This document shows positions 46,842 through 56,450 of a stretch of 64,000 nt of DNA, piece after piece. Made by a program: the position numbers and the translations under genes. The notes beneath the pieces are model-generated. The model had not been told where the DNA came from. It did no database searches and saw only the letters and a program-made list of their open reading frames with translations. This stretch comes from Pseudomonas viridiflava. GTDB taxonomy: Bacteria; Pseudomonadota; Gammaproteobacteria; Pseudomonadales; Pseudomonadaceae. The stretch spans positions 124,001 through 188,000 of the forward strand of contig NZ_UWFA01000289.1 of NCBI RefSeq assembly GCF_900601905.1, in the 5' to 3' direction. Positions within the stretch are counted from its first letter, which is position 1. The number at the start of each line of letters is the position of its first letter.

Positions 46842-47816
46842 ATGAGCCGTATCTACGCTGACAACGCCCACTCCATCGGCAATACCCCACTGGTGCAGAT
46901 CAATCGGATCGCGCCACGTGGCGTGACCATTCTGGCCAAGATCGAGGGCCGCAATCCGGGCTACTCGGTGAAGTGCCGGATCGGTGCCAACATGATCTGG
47001 GACGCTGAAAGCAAGGGCAAACTCAAGCCCGGCATGACCATCATCGAGCCGACCTCAGGTAACACCGGCATCGGTCTGGCCTTTGTCGCTGCGGCGCGGG
47101 GCTACAAGCTGATGCTGACCATGCCAGCCTCGATGAGCATCGAACGCCGCAAAGTGCTCAAGGCGCTGGGCGCCGAACTGGTGCTGACCGAACCCGCCAA
47201 AGGCATGAAAGGCGCCATCGAGAAGGCCGAAGAGCTGTTGGCCAACAATCCTGAAACCTTCTTCATGCCCGCGCAGTTCGAGAACCCGGCCAACCCGGCG
47301 ATTCACGAAAAGACCACCGGCCCGGAAATCTGGAACGACACCGACGGCGCCATCGATGTGCTGGTCGCGGGCGTCGGCACCGGCGGCACCATCACCGGTG
47401 TCTCGCGCTATATCAAAAACACGGCTGGCAAGCCGATTCTGTCGGTGGCTGTCGAGCCACTGGGCTCGCCGATCATCACCCAGGCCCTGGCCGGTGAAGA
47501 GATCAAGCCCAGCCCGCACAAGATTCAGGGCATTGGTGCCGGTTTCATTCCGAAAAACCTCGATCTGTCTTTGGTCGACCGGGTGGAGCTGGTCAGTGAC
47601 GACGAAGCCAAAGCGATGGCGCTGAGATTGATGCAGGAAGAAGGCATCTTGTGTGGCATTTCCTGTGGCGCCGCCATGGCCGCAGCAGTGCGTATGGCTG
47701 AAACCCCGGAAATGCAGGGCAAGACCATTGTGGTGATCCTGCCTGACTCAGGCGAACGCTACCTGTCCAGCATGTTGTTCAGCGACTTGTTCACTGATCA
47801 GGAAATGCAGCAGTAA
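46842..47816 (+). CDS. cysK: Cysteine synthase A
   Basis: The 324-residue PLP enzyme joins O-acetylserine and sulfide to cysteine. The PLP Lys lies in [11 protein letters not shown] (K44), the substrate loop is [12 protein letters not shown], and [11 protein letters not shown] binds the PLP phosphate. The KCRIG form marks CysK rather than CysM. An in-frame ATG at 46818 would add eight residues; the family begins at MSRIYADN, preceded by AAGGAC. Confidence 0.95.
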   Translation: MSRIYADNAHSIGNTPLVQINRIAPRGVTILAKIEGRNPGYSVKCRIGANMIWDAESKGKLKPGMTIIEPTSGNTGIGLAFVAAARGYKLMLTMPASMSIERRKVLKALGAELVLTEPAKGMKGAIEKAEELLANNPETFFMPAQFENPANPAIHEKTTGPEIWNDTDGAIDVLVAGVGTGGTITGVSRYIKNTAGKPILSVAVEPLGSPIITQALAGEEIKPSPHKIQGIGAGFIPKNLDLSLVDRVELVSDDEAKAMALRLMQEEGILCGISCGAAMAAAVRMAETPEMQGKTIVVILPDSGERYLSSMLFSDLFTDQEMQQ

Positions 47817-47930
47817 TACGGCGCTAATCGCAGAGCTTTGCGCTCGTCGGCTTCTTGTCAGGCTGGCGAGCGTTTATGATGGCGGGCTATTGCGAGCGGT
47901 GCTGGCACCGTCTGTTTCGAGGAGAGTTAA

Positions 47931-48869
47931 ATGACGTTTTCATTGGCTGCCAAGGCATCGATCCTGATGCTGTTCCTGGCCAGCACGCTTTACGTGCATT
48001 TGCGTGGCAAGGCGCGCTTGCCGTTGTTGCGTCAGTTCGTCAACCATTCGGCGCTGTTCGCTCCGTATAACGCCCTGATGTACCTGTTTTCAAAAGTGCC
48101 CTCCAAACCGTATCTGGACCGCAGCGCTTTCCCCGAGCTGGATGTGCTCAAGAATAACTGGCAGACCATTCGCGAAGAGGCCATGCACCTGTTCGACGAG
48201 GGCTATATCCGTGCCGCCGAAAAGAATAACGACGCCGGTTTTGGCTCGTTCTTCAAAAAGGGCTGGAAGCGTTTTTACCTGAAGTGGTACGACAAGGCGC
48301 TGCCATCTGCTGAGGCGCTGTGCCCGAAGACGGTCGCGCTGGTCAATTCGATTCCCAACGTCAAGGGCGCCATGTTCGCCTTGCTGCCGGGCGACAGCCA
48401 CCTCAACCCGCATCGCGATCCGTTTGCCGGTTCGCTGCGCTATCACCTGGGGTTGTCCACGCCCAACTCTGATGATTGCCGGATCTACGTCGACGGGCAG
48501 GTGTACGCCTGGCGTGATGGCGAAGACGTCATGTTCGATGAAACCTACGTGCACTGGGTCAAGAACGAAACCGCTGTGACTCGGGTGATCCTGTTCTGCG
48601 ACATCGAACGCCCTTTGCGCAGCCGCATCATGACCCGCGTCAATCGTGCCGTCAGCGCCTTTCTGGGCCGCGCCACTGCGCCGCAGAACACCGATGACGA
48701 ACGTGTCGGCGGGATCAATCAGGCCTATGCCTGGAGCAAGCGTTTCAGCGACACCTTCAGCGGCAAGGTCAAGCAGTTCAAGCGCAAGAATCCCAAGGCC
48801 TACCGCGTCCTGCGCCCGGTGTTGGCGGTGATTGTGCTGGGGTTGCTGGCGTATTGGTTGTTTGGGTAA
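47931..48869 (+). CDS. lpxO: Lipid A hydroxylase LpxO
   Basis: The 312-residue protein has N- and C-terminal membrane helices (ILMLFLASTLYVHL; VLAVIVLGLLAYWLF) around an aspartyl/asparaginyl-hydroxylase domain. Iron ligands are visible in NPHRDPFAGSLRYH (H161, D163) and ETYVHW (H208). It hydroxylates the lipid A acyl chain using 2-oxoglutarate at the cytosolic face. GAGGAG lies eight bases before the ATG. A REPIN follows. Confidence 0.93.
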   Translation: MTFSLAAKASILMLFLASTLYVHLRGKARLPLLRQFVNHSALFAPYNALMYLFSKVPSKPYLDRSAFPELDVLKNNWQTIREEAMHLFDEGYIRAAEKNNDAGFGSFFKKGWKRFYLKWYDKALPSAEALCPKTVALVNSIPNVKGAMFALLPGDSHLNPHRDPFAGSLRYHLGLSTPNSDDCRIYVDGQVYAWRDGEDVMFDETYVHWVKNETAVTRVILFCDIERPLRSRIMTRVNRAVSAFLGRATAPQNTDDERVGGINQAYAWSKRFSDTFSGKVKQFKRKNPKAYRVLRPVLAVIVLGLLAYWLFG

Positions 48870-48881
48870 TTAGATGCAATC

Positions 48882-48973
48882 CCTGTAGGAGCGCGCTTGC
48901 CCGCGATCGCATCGGGTCAGGCAATAAGGTATCAACTGAACCACCGCCATCGCGGGCAAGCGCGCTCCTACCG
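48882..48973. repeat. REPIN, GCGCGCTTGCCCGCGAT family
   Basis: Arms CTGTAGGAGCGCGCTTGCCC and its inverse GGGCAAGCGCGCTCCTAC enclose about 40 bases between convergent lpxO and EamA genes. Confidence 0.85.
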
Positions 48974-48983
48974 GGGGGAAGTG

Positions 48984-49883
48984 TCAGCCCTCCGCTTTGG
49001 CCGCCGCGCCAGGCCGCAACACCAGCCATAACGCCACGCCTATCAGCAATCCGCCATAGATGTGCGCCAGCGACAGCGGCTCATCGAGAAACAACGCCCC
49101 CCACAGCACGCCGAATGGCGGGATCATGAAGGTCACTGTCATGGACTTGAGTGGGCCGATGCTGGTCAGCAAGCGGAAATACAAGATATAGGCGAACGCC
49201 GTACACACAAGCCCCAGGCCCAGCAACGACAGCCAGACGCTAAGACCGCCCCAGCTGGCGGGCGGGTCGGTGATCACGCGGTAGCCGAAAAACGGCAGCA
49301 ACAGCAAGGTGGCGCCAAGCATGCTGCCCAACGCCGAAAGACGACTGTCGAGCCCACCGGCCTGGTCGAGCCAGCGCCGGGCGAGATAACCCGCGAATCC
49401 ATAGCATGCGGTGGCCAGCAAACACGACAGGGCACCGATCAGCAGCTCAATATTGAAAGCCACGGGCCCCGCACGGGTCAGGATGCCGACGCCGAACAGG
49501 CCCAGGAACACCCCGCTGATTTTCGTCGCGGAGAGTTTTTCACTGAAGAACAATCCGCCGATCAGCACCCCCATCAACGGGGTCATGGCGTTGAAGATTG
49601 ATGAATAACCGGCTGGCAATATCTGCGCTGCCACCGAATAAAGCGTGGCGGGCAGGCCGGAGTTGATCATCCCCAGCAGCAGACAGGTCTTGAGCTTGCC
49701 GCGAAAATTCCAGTCGATGCGCATCAGCGCCAGGATTACCAGCAGGCCGACAGCTGCGATGGAGACCCGAAAAAATGCCGTGGGGATGGCGCCCAGCACC
49801 GGCGCGATGATGCGCATGAACAGAAAGCTCGCGCCCCAGATGGCGGCGAGTGACAGCAGACGCATGATATCGACGGGTTGCAT
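48984..49883 (-). CDS. EamA/DMT family transporter
   Basis: The 299-residue protein has ten hydrophobic helices in two EamA repeats (AAIWGASFLFMRIIAPVL; VLWGALFLDEPLSLAHIYGG). Such proteins export amino acids or metabolites; the cargo is unknown. MQPVDIMRLL at 49883 is chosen since AAGGAAGAG is eight bases upstream; an in-frame opening continues to 49970. Confidence 0.87.
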   Translation of the reverse strand: MQPVDIMRLLSLAAIWGASFLFMRIIAPVLGAIPTAFFRVSIAAVGLLVILALMRIDWNFRGKLKTCLLLGMINSGLPATLYSVAAQILPAGYSSIFNAMTPLMGVLIGGLFFSEKLSATKISGVFLGLFGVGILTRAGPVAFNIELLIGALSCLLATACYGFAGYLARRWLDQAGGLDSRLSALGSMLGATLLLLPFFGYRVITDPPASWGGLSVWLSLLGLGLVCTAFAYILYFRLLTSIGPLKSMTVTFMIPPFGVLWGALFLDEPLSLAHIYGGLLIGVALWLVLRPGAAAKAEG

Positions 49884-50427
49884 GACCGGGCTCTTCCTTG
49901 GCAGAAGGGCGGGAGTTTTACCGGGGAAAGGCCAGCGTTGCAATATTTTGTAATGCGACTTCCAGCGCACTGGGTGAGTCCCCTGAGAGAAGAGATTGAT
50001 TCAATAAGTTGTACGACCTCTATGGAAAAACCTGGTCGAACTTGAGCTATTTGAAATGGGAAGTTACGACTCAGGTAGGCACTCCAATGTACAACTGAAA
50101 CATTGAAACAACCGTTTTATTATCCTGCTGACTTTCGTTGATTCAATGTTCATGTATTTTCTGCGCCTGCCGACACACCTTTGATAGACGCTTATTGCCG
50201 CGCAATTGCTCAAATGGCGCCGGTATTTCAACGCCAATAAAATGGCTGGCCAGAGTCTGCAGCCATATGGGTCGTGGGCTGTAGGCTGTCGAGCGGCTGT
50301 GCCGCTGGCATTGGAAATAAAGAAGCACTTGCTGCCGTTGCGATCCTTTTTGATCACCGTCTGTTGTTCAAGATAATTACAAAGTGCCCACACATTACGT
50401 TTATCTGTTTGAAGAGGAAGCGTCGTC
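49884..50427. other. 544-base intergenic region, AT-richer than its surroundings
   Basis: No convincing gene is seen. The minus strand is open in one frame from 50429 to 50064 (121 codons), but with unusual composition and no recognised motif. Short stretches in two minus-strand frames look vaguely protein-like, which could mean decayed coding sequence. Promoters of the divergent EamA and chemoreceptor genes must lie here; none is clear. Confidence 0.4.
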
Positions 50428-52308
50428 ATGACTCTGAAGTTCCGTCATAAAATCCTGCTCGCGGCCTCGATTATTGTCGTGTTGGCATTTGGCTTGTTTA
50501 CGCTCTACAACGATTATCTGCAGCGCAATACCATCACCAAAAATCTTGAGAACTCGGTGACCCAGGCCGGTCAGCTGACCGCCACCGGCATTCAGAGCTG
50601 GTTGAGCGGGCGCATTCTGGTGTTGGAAAACCTCGCGCAGGACGTTGCGTCCCAAGGCACCAAGGCGGACCTCGGTGGGCTGGTTTCCCAGTCGTCGCTA
50701 ACGTCCACCTTCCAGTTCACCTACGTCGGTGATGCGGATGGCGTTTTCACTCAGCGTCCCAATGTCGAGATGCCGGCCGGTTACGATCCACGCAAGCGGC
50801 CCTGGTACACCTCGACGGTTGCGGCGGACAAAACCATCCTCAGCGCGCCGTACCAGGCTTCGGTCGGTGGTCTGGTGGTCACGGTGGCCAGCCCGATCAA
50901 GGTCAACGGCAAGGTCACGGGCGTGGCGGGCGGCGACCTGAGCCTCGACACCCTGGTCACCATTGTCAATTCGGTTGATTTCGGCGGGCTGGGTCATGCG
51001 TTTCTGGTCAGCGCCGATGGGCAGGTGATCGTCAGCCCTGACAAAAGCCAGGTGATGAAGAACCTCAAGGAAATCTACCCCGGCCAGACCCTGACGCTGG
51101 ACAAAACCCTGCGCGAAGTGACGCTCAACGGCCAGCAGCGCTTGTTGTCGTTCACCCCTATCAGTGGTTTGCCGGGCGCTGACTGGTACATCGGTCTGTC
51201 CATCGACCGGGATAAGGCCTACGCACCACTAAGCGAATTCCGTACCTCGGCGCTGATTGCCATGCTGGTGGCGGTGCTGGTGATTGCCTTGCTGTTGAGC
51301 TTGTTGATCAGCGCGCTGATGCGTCCGCTGACCGCCATGGGCCGCGCCATGCAGGACATTGCCCAGGGCGAGGGCGATCTGACCCGGCGCCTGAGCATTC
51401 AGGGCAAGGATGAGTTCGCGGAGCTGGGTGGCTCGTTCAACCAGTTTGTCGAACGTGTCCATGCTTCGATTATTGAAGTGTCATCGGCTACTTTGCTGGT
51501 GCATGAGCTGTCGCAGCGCGTGGAAGAGTCTTCCAATTCATCGCTGTTGGGCTTCGACGAGCAAAGTGCGCGGACCAACAGTGTGGCGGCGGCGATCAAT
51601 CAACTGGGCGCCGCCACACAGGAAATCGCCCGCAATGCGTCGGATGCTTCCAGCCAGGCCAGCCAGGCCCGGGAGCAGGCAGATGACAGCCGCGCGGTGG
51701 TGGAAAAGACCATCCAGTCCATGAGCAGCCTGTCGACCAAGATCAGCGACTCCTGCCGACAGATCCAGACCCTCAACACCAGTACCGACAATATCGGGCA
51801 GATTCTGGATGTGATCAAAGGCATCTCCCAGCAGACCAACCTGCTGGCGCTGAACGCGGCTATCGAGGCGGCGCGGGCGGGGGAAGCCGGGCGTGGTTTT
51901 GCCGTGGTTGCCGATGAAGTACGTAACCTGGCGCATCGCACTCAGGAGTCTGCCGATCAGGTTCATACCCTGATCGTTGCCCTGCAGCAGGGCTCCCACG
52001 AAGCGGTGGAGAACATGAACGAAAGCCAGGCCCGCAGCCTGGACAGTGTGGAAGTGGCGAATCAGGCGGGCAGCCGACTGATCAGCGTCACCCAGCGCAT
52101 CGGCGAGATCGACGGCATGAACCAATCGGTCGCCGCCGCTACAGAAGAGCAGACTGCAGTGGTGGAGACCCTCAACGTCGACATCAACCAGATCAACATG
52201 CTCAACCAGCAGGGCGTCTCCAACCTCAACGAAACCCTCACCGACTGCGCCGCCCTGTCGCAACAGGCGGGTCGTCTCAAGCAGTTGGTGGCCAGCTTCA
52301 GGATTTGA
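50428..52308 (+). CDS. Methyl-accepting chemotaxis protein (dCache type)
   Basis: The 626-residue receptor has TM1 (about 8-30), a periplasmic dCache domain (about 35-270), TM2 (about 275-292), a HAMP domain and a long signalling helix with [28 protein letters not shown]. The ligand-pocket motif YDPRKRPWY (Y119, R124, W126, Y127), Y142 and D170 match the PctA amino-acid pattern, but the Asp two residues after Y142 is Ala144. It lacks a C-terminal CheR/CheB-docking pentapeptide. It is single, with GAAGAGGAAG before the ATG. Confidence 0.93.
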   Translation: MTLKFRHKILLAASIIVVLAFGLFTLYNDYLQRNTITKNLENSVTQAGQLTATGIQSWLSGRILVLENLAQDVASQGTKADLGGLVSQSSLTSTFQFTYVGDADGVFTQRPNVEMPAGYDPRKRPWYTSTVAADKTILSAPYQASVGGLVVTVASPIKVNGKVTGVAGGDLSLDTLVTIVNSVDFGGLGHAFLVSADGQVIVSPDKSQVMKNLKEIYPGQTLTLDKTLREVTLNGQQRLLSFTPISGLPGADWYIGLSIDRDKAYAPLSEFRTSALIAMLVAVLVIALLLSLLISALMRPLTAMGRAMQDIAQGEGDLTRRLSIQGKDEFAELGGSFNQFVERVHASIIEVSSATLLVHELSQRVEESSNSSLLGFDEQSARTNSVAAAINQLGAATQEIARNASDASSQASQAREQADDSRAVVEKTIQSMSSLSTKISDSCRQIQTLNTSTDNIGQILDVIKGISQQTNLLALNAAIEAARAGEAGRGFAVVADEVRNLAHRTQESADQVHTLIVALQQGSHEAVENMNESQARSLDSVEVANQAGSRLISVTQRIGEIDGMNQSVAAATEEQTAVVETLNVDINQINMLNQQGVSNLNETLTDCAALSQQAGRLKQLVASFRI

Positions 52309-52639
52309 TTCGAGGGGAATGGCGGCGGCATGAAACCGTCGCCATTACTGTTGTTCGCCCGAACGTCGGAAAACTGGGAGCAGGGTCGCGCCAAGCCTAA
52401 TGCACAAGCGACGACCCTGATCCGACTGGTCGATCGGTTTCCACAAACCGTGGAGCATTTGGCAGCATTGGGTTGAGCGACATCACTTGCCTCGGCTGCC
52501 TTCCTGTCTGACAAACCTTTGATTTTTCGAGCCAATCCCGGACAATCGCGCCCCTCTTTTCCTTGGGGACGCGAAACTGCCCGGTTTTCCTGACGCGTCT
52601 CCGCCATGTTGTACCCACCGGCAACGGAGATTCGACCGG
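52309..52639. other. 331-base intergenic region
   Basis: Contains an interrupted dyad CAGGGTCG...CGACCCTG near 52381-52418 (possible terminator of the chemoreceptor gene, no T-run). Nothing else is recognised. Confidence 0.4.
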
Positions 52640-53917
52640 ATGAATGATCAGGCCAATAGCATCGAGCAACGATTCGATGCAGCCGCCACCCCGATTGCGG
52701 CGTGGAACCGTCACGACACCACCTGGATGCTTGGCTTGTTTGGTACCGCTATCGGTGCAGGCACGTTATTTCTGCCAATCAACGCCGGCATTGGCGGGTT
52801 CTGGCCGCTGCTGGCCCTGGCGCTGCTGGCGTTCCCGATGACCTATTACGCGCATCGCGGCCTGACCCGCTTCGTGTTGTCCGGTCGTCAAGGCGCGGAC
52901 ATCACCGAGGTCGTGGAGCAACATTTCGGAAAAGGTGCCGGGACCTTGATTACGGCACTGTATTTTTTTGCCATCTTCCCGATCCTGCTGATCTATAGCG
53001 TGGCGCTGACCAACACGGTAAGCAGTTTTCTGGAGCATCAGATGCACATCCAGCCGCCACCCCGTGCGTTGCTGGCATTTGTGCTGATTCTCGGTCTGCT
53101 GGCGGTGGTGCGTTGTGGTGAGCGGCTTATCGTCAAGGCCATGAGCTTGATGGTCTACCCGTTCATCGTCGCGTTGCTGTTCCTGGCGGTTTTCCTGATC
53201 CCGCACTGGAACGGCGGCATCCTGACCACAGCCACTACGCTGCCGGAACCCTCGGCGTTCCTGCACACCTTCTGGCTGGCGATTCCGGTGATGGTGTTCT
53301 CCTTCAACCACTCGCCGATCATCTCGGCCTTCGCCGTTGATCAGAAGCGACGGTATGGCGATCAGGCCGAGGGTCGCAGCTCGCAGATTCTGGCGCGGGC
53401 TCATGGGTTGATGGTGGTGATGGTGCTGTTCTTCGTGTTCAGCTGCGTGCTGACCCTGTCGCCTGCGCAACTGGCCGAAGCCAAGGCGCAGAACATCTCG
53501 ATCCTGTCGTATCTGGCCAATCATTTCAGCAACCCGACCATTGCGTTTGTCGCGCCGCTGATTGCCTTCGTGGCGATCGCCAAGTCGTTTCTCGGCCACT
53601 ACATCGGCGCCAGTGAAGGGCTCAAAGGCCTGGTAGTCAAAACCGGCGCGCGTGCAGCCCCGAAATTGCTCGACCGGCTGACGGCCGCGCTGATGCTGGT
53701 GGTGTGCTGGGCTGTCGCCACGCTGAACCCGAGCATTCTGGGCATGATCGAAAACTGGGGTGGGCCGGTGATTACTGCATTGCTGTTTTTGATGCCTATG
53801 TACGCCATCCACAAGGTCCCGGCCATGCGTCAGTACGCGGGCAAGGCGTCCAATGTGTTTGTGGTGATCGTGGGCCTGGTGTCGATGTCGGCAGTGGTTT
53901 ATTCGTTGTTGCAATAA
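52640..53917 (+). CDS. HAAAP-family amino acid transporter (SdaC-like)
   Basis: The 425-residue protein has eleven predicted membrane helices and resembles the SdaC/TdcC serine-threonine:H+ symporters: FGTAIGAGTLFLPINAGIGGFWPLL near the N-terminus and VMVFSFNHSPIISAFAVDQ in the middle. Serine is the likeliest substrate by family, without proof here. GGAG lies upstream of the ATG. No serine deaminase gene is adjacent, which differs from E. coli sdaCB. Confidence 0.85.
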   Translation: MNDQANSIEQRFDAAATPIAAWNRHDTTWMLGLFGTAIGAGTLFLPINAGIGGFWPLLALALLAFPMTYYAHRGLTRFVLSGRQGADITEVVEQHFGKGAGTLITALYFFAIFPILLIYSVALTNTVSSFLEHQMHIQPPPRALLAFVLILGLLAVVRCGERLIVKAMSLMVYPFIVALLFLAVFLIPHWNGGILTTATTLPEPSAFLHTFWLAIPVMVFSFNHSPIISAFAVDQKRRYGDQAEGRSSQILARAHGLMVVMVLFFVFSCVLTLSPAQLAEAKAQNISILSYLANHFSNPTIAFVAPLIAFVAIAKSFLGHYIGASEGLKGLVVKTGARAAPKLLDRLTAALMLVVCWAVATLNPSILGMIENWGGPVITALLFLMPMYAIHKVPAMRQYAGKASNVFVVIVGLVSMSAVVYSLLQ

Positions 53918-53926
53918 CAGCAACCT

Positions 53927-53958
53927 CCATAGGGACCCGTTGAATCGGGTCCCTATGG
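53927..53958 (+). terminator. Stem-loop after the SdaC-like gene
   Basis: A perfect 13-base stem CCATAGGGACCCG / CGGGTCCCTATGG with a six-base loop, ten bases past the stop. There is no T-run, so termination is plausible but not certain. Confidence 0.6.
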
Positions 53959-54017
53959 AAACGTATTCCCGTTCACGCAGCTCGCTGACACAGCGCTGTC
54001 GCCCAGCAAACACGGCT

Positions 54018-54106
54018 CGTAGGAGCGGCTTTAGCCGCGAAGATGTAGGTCTATGCTGGATCGTTATCGTCAGTACTATCGCTCGCGGCTGAAGCCGCTC
54101 CTACGG
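54018..54106. repeat. REPIN, GCGGCTTTAGCCGCGAA family
   Basis: Arms CGTAGGAGCGGCTTTAGCCG and CTCGCGGCTGAAGCCGCTCC enclose about 40 bases, between convergent genes. Confidence 0.85.
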
Positions 54107-54131
54107 GAAAAGCATTTGAATCATTCGGGTG

Positions 54132-54608
54132 TTACATCGCGCTAGCCACTTTCTCGGGCATCAACGAGGAATGATGAGAAGTTGTCTGCCAATTGTCGCC
54201 GTCCAGTTGATAAGTAAAGGTGTAACGTGCCTGAACTTGTGATGTGTCGCCAAATGTAAAGGTGTAAGTTCCGGTATCCAGTGCAGTGTTACAGCCGACC
54301 TTGATAGTTCGGGTGTCGATTTTTCCGGAGGGATGTTTTTTCAGGAAACGTTTGAAGTAATCAATTCGGGCGTCATCGGTCAGGCGCGGCGTATTGGACA
54401 GGGTCGGTAGCAGCACCGCAGTGCCCGAGTAATGGGCCGCAACGGCTTTTGCATCGCCGGTTAGCAATGATTCGTTCCAGCGATCAAAGAGTGCGGCCAC
54501 TTCTGTTGGGGCAGGTATTGTGCAGGTGGAGTTCTCGCTGGCGTTGGCAGAGAACATCGGGGTGATAGTAAAAATAGAAACAAGTGCTGCGAGAAATGGG
54601 CTTTTCAT
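54132..54608 (-). CDS. Secreted SnoaL/DUF4440-like protein
   Basis: The 158-residue protein has a signal peptide (FLAALVSIFTITPMFSANA) and a cystatin-like fold with EVAALFDRWNESLLTGDAKAVAAHYSGTAVLLPT and a final QARYTFTYQLDGDNWQTTSHHSS. This pattern is typical of SnoaL/CaMKII-association-type domains, often labelled SgcJ/EcaC oxidoreductase. The function is unknown. It is monocistronic. Confidence 0.78.
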   Translation of the reverse strand: MKSPFLAALVSIFTITPMFSANASENSTCTIPAPTEVAALFDRWNESLLTGDAKAVAAHYSGTAVLLPTLSNTPRLTDDARIDYFKRFLKKHPSGKIDTRTIKVGCNTALDTGTYTFTFGDTSQVQARYTFTYQLDGDNWQTTSHHSSLMPEKVASAM

Positions 54609-54775
54609 AGGTTAATACCGCTGTTCATGAGCGGTCATGCTAGACAAGCTTCTCTGGTAATTGCTAGTTGCGGCGGATCTGAATTCGTAACTTAAGATTG
54701 ATATCAGGCATGTAGGTAGGAAGATTCTTTTTTTGTTGTATTTGCGTCGCTATTAATTGGGAAGTTTGGAGAAAA

Positions 54776-54806
54776 CTCCTACGCGCAAACAAAATGCGCG
54801 TAGGAG
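54776..54806 (-). terminator. Terminator of the ggt operon
   Basis: A perfect 12-base stem CTCCTACGCGCA / TGCGCGTAGGAG with a seven-base loop. On the minus strand it is followed by TTTTC, ten bases past the ggt stop. Confidence 0.75.
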
Positions 54807-54815
54807 CGCCAGGCT

Positions 54816-56411
54816 TTAGTAAGCCGCTACCAAACCATCTTTCCTTGGATCGGTGCCGCCGACATAACCATGAGCGGTGCGCTGGATGATCTGCGCGCCA
54901 CCAAAAGCGAACACGCCGCTGGGCTCTTCAACGTCAATGTCATGACCTTTGGCCCGCAAGGCTTGGACCACCTCTGGGTCGAAAGCACGTTCCACGGCGA
55001 CTTTCAGGCCAGCCTCCAGCCTCCAGCGCGGTGCGTCAGCGGCGGCCTGCGGGTTCTGTTTGTAGCGCAGGATGCGCATCATCATCTGCAAATGACCCTG
55101 AGCCTGCATCGGCCCGCCCATCAGGCCGAAGGACATCAGCGGCGTGCCGTCGGCGTTCATCACAAAGCCGGGGATGATGGTGTGGAACGGTCGTTTGCGC
55201 GGGGCCACGTAGTTGACGTGCTGCGGATCCAGCGAGAATCCCGCGCCACGGTTCTGCAGGCTGATGCCGGTGCCCGGCACCACAACGCCGGAGCCGAAGC
55301 CCATGTAGTTGGACTGGATGAACGAGATCATCATGCCGCTTTCGTCGGCCGCCGAGAGGTAGACAGTGCCGCCGGGTTTTGGTGAGCCGTGCCCCGGATT
55401 GGCTGCCTGATCGGTGATCAGCCCGGCGCGCGCTGTCAGGTAGCTCTTGTCCAGCAGATGCTCGGAAGGCACGCGCATGTGGTCGTTGTCCGCGACATGC
55501 TCGTCCAGGTCAGCAAGGGCCAGCTTCATGGCTTCCAGTACCGGGTGCACGGTTTCCAGGCTGTCCACCGGATGCTCGCCCACGCCCAGCGCTTCGAGCA
55601 TGGTCAGGCCGGAAAGAGTAGCGATGCCTTGGCCGTTTGGCGGCAACTCATGCACCACGGCACCGGCATAGGGCACCGACAAGGTGTCGATCCAGTCCAC
55701 GCTGTGGGTCGCCAGATCGTCCAGGCTCATGACGCTGCCATTGGCGTTGGCATGGGCGATGATGGCCTGGGCCAGTTCGCCGCGATAGAACGCTTCACCT
55801 TGGGTCTGGGCGATCAGCTCCAGGGTGCGGGCATGGTCCTTGAGCTGGATTTTCTCCCCGGCCAGCGGCGCTTTGCCGTCAGGCAGGAAGCATTCGGCGA
55901 AACCCGGTTGATCCTTGAGCAGGTGCGCGCCACGTTTCCACAGTTCAGCGATGATCGGCGTTACCTGATAACCGTCCCGGGCATAGCCGATTGCAGGTTC
56001 GGCGAGGGTGGCGAACGGCAGCTTGCCGTAGCGCTTCGACAGTTCGACCCAGGCCGAAACCGCCCCAGGCACCGTCACCGCTGGCCAGCCGCGCTGCGGC
56101 ATCTGGCTCTGACCTTCGAAGAATTTGGGTGTCCAGGCTTGCGGCGCGCGGCCTGAAGCATTCAGGCCCTGGAGCTTGCTGCCGTCCCAGACGATAGCGA
56201 AAGCATCGCTGCCGATCCCGCAACCAGTGGGTTCGACCACGGTCAGGACCATGGCCGCAGCGATGGCCGCGTCGACCGCGTTGCCACCTTTGCGCAGCAT
56301 GTCCAGCCCGGCCTGGGCGGCCAGTGGCTGGGAGCAGGCGACCATGTTGCTGCCCATCACCGGCGAACGTGCCGAAGCGTAGGGTTGGCTGTAATCCAGA
56401 TCATCGAACAT
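54816..56411 (-). CDS. ggt: Gamma-glutamyltransferase, signal-less type
   Basis: The 531-residue Ntn-hydrolase has the autocleavage/nucleophile motif KPGGTVYLSAAD (Thr349), GCGIGSDAFAIVWDG early and LMGGPMQAQGHLQMM late. No signal peptide is visible, unlike periplasmic GGT; length and N-terminus resemble the cytosolic YwrD-like branch. It probably splits gamma-glutamyl bonds such as in glutathione. It is the last gene of an ABC importer operon, 39 bases after the second permease gene. Confidence 0.88.
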   Translation of the reverse strand: MFDDLDYSQPYASARSPVMGSNMVACSQPLAAQAGLDMLRKGGNAVDAAIAAAMVLTVVEPTGCGIGSDAFAIVWDGSKLQGLNASGRAPQAWTPKFFEGQSQMPQRGWPAVTVPGAVSAWVELSKRYGKLPFATLAEPAIGYARDGYQVTPIIAELWKRGAHLLKDQPGFAECFLPDGKAPLAGEKIQLKDHARTLELIAQTQGEAFYRGELAQAIIAHANANGSVMSLDDLATHSVDWIDTLSVPYAGAVVHELPPNGQGIATLSGLTMLEALGVGEHPVDSLETVHPVLEAMKLALADLDEHVADNDHMRVPSEHLLDKSYLTARAGLITDQAANPGHGSPKPGGTVYLSAADESGMMISFIQSNYMGFGSGVVVPGTGISLQNRGAGFSLDPQHVNYVAPRKRPFHTIIPGFVMNADGTPLMSFGLMGGPMQAQGHLQMMMRILRYKQNPQAAADAPRWRLEAGLKVAVERAFDPEVVQALRAKGHDIDVEEPSGVFAFGGAQIIQRTAHGYVGGTDPRKDGLVAAY

Positions 56412-56450
56412 AAGCTTTTCTCTTTGGCAGATACGGCAAATAAAGAATGA

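Noticed and set aside
50316..50345. Possible sigma-28 (flagellar) promoter before the chemoreceptor
   Set aside because: TAAAG and GCCG are present but the spacing is several bases too short for the consensus.
50064..50429. A 121-codon minus-strand frame before the chemoreceptor
   Set aside because: Odd composition, no ribosome site and no recognised motif; it overlaps the chemoreceptor start region. Kept only as possible decayed sequence.
52766..54013. 415-codon minus-strand frame opposite the SdaC-like gene
   Set aside because: His/Arg/Gln-rich antisense product of a GC-rich membrane-protein gene; no motifs or start signals.
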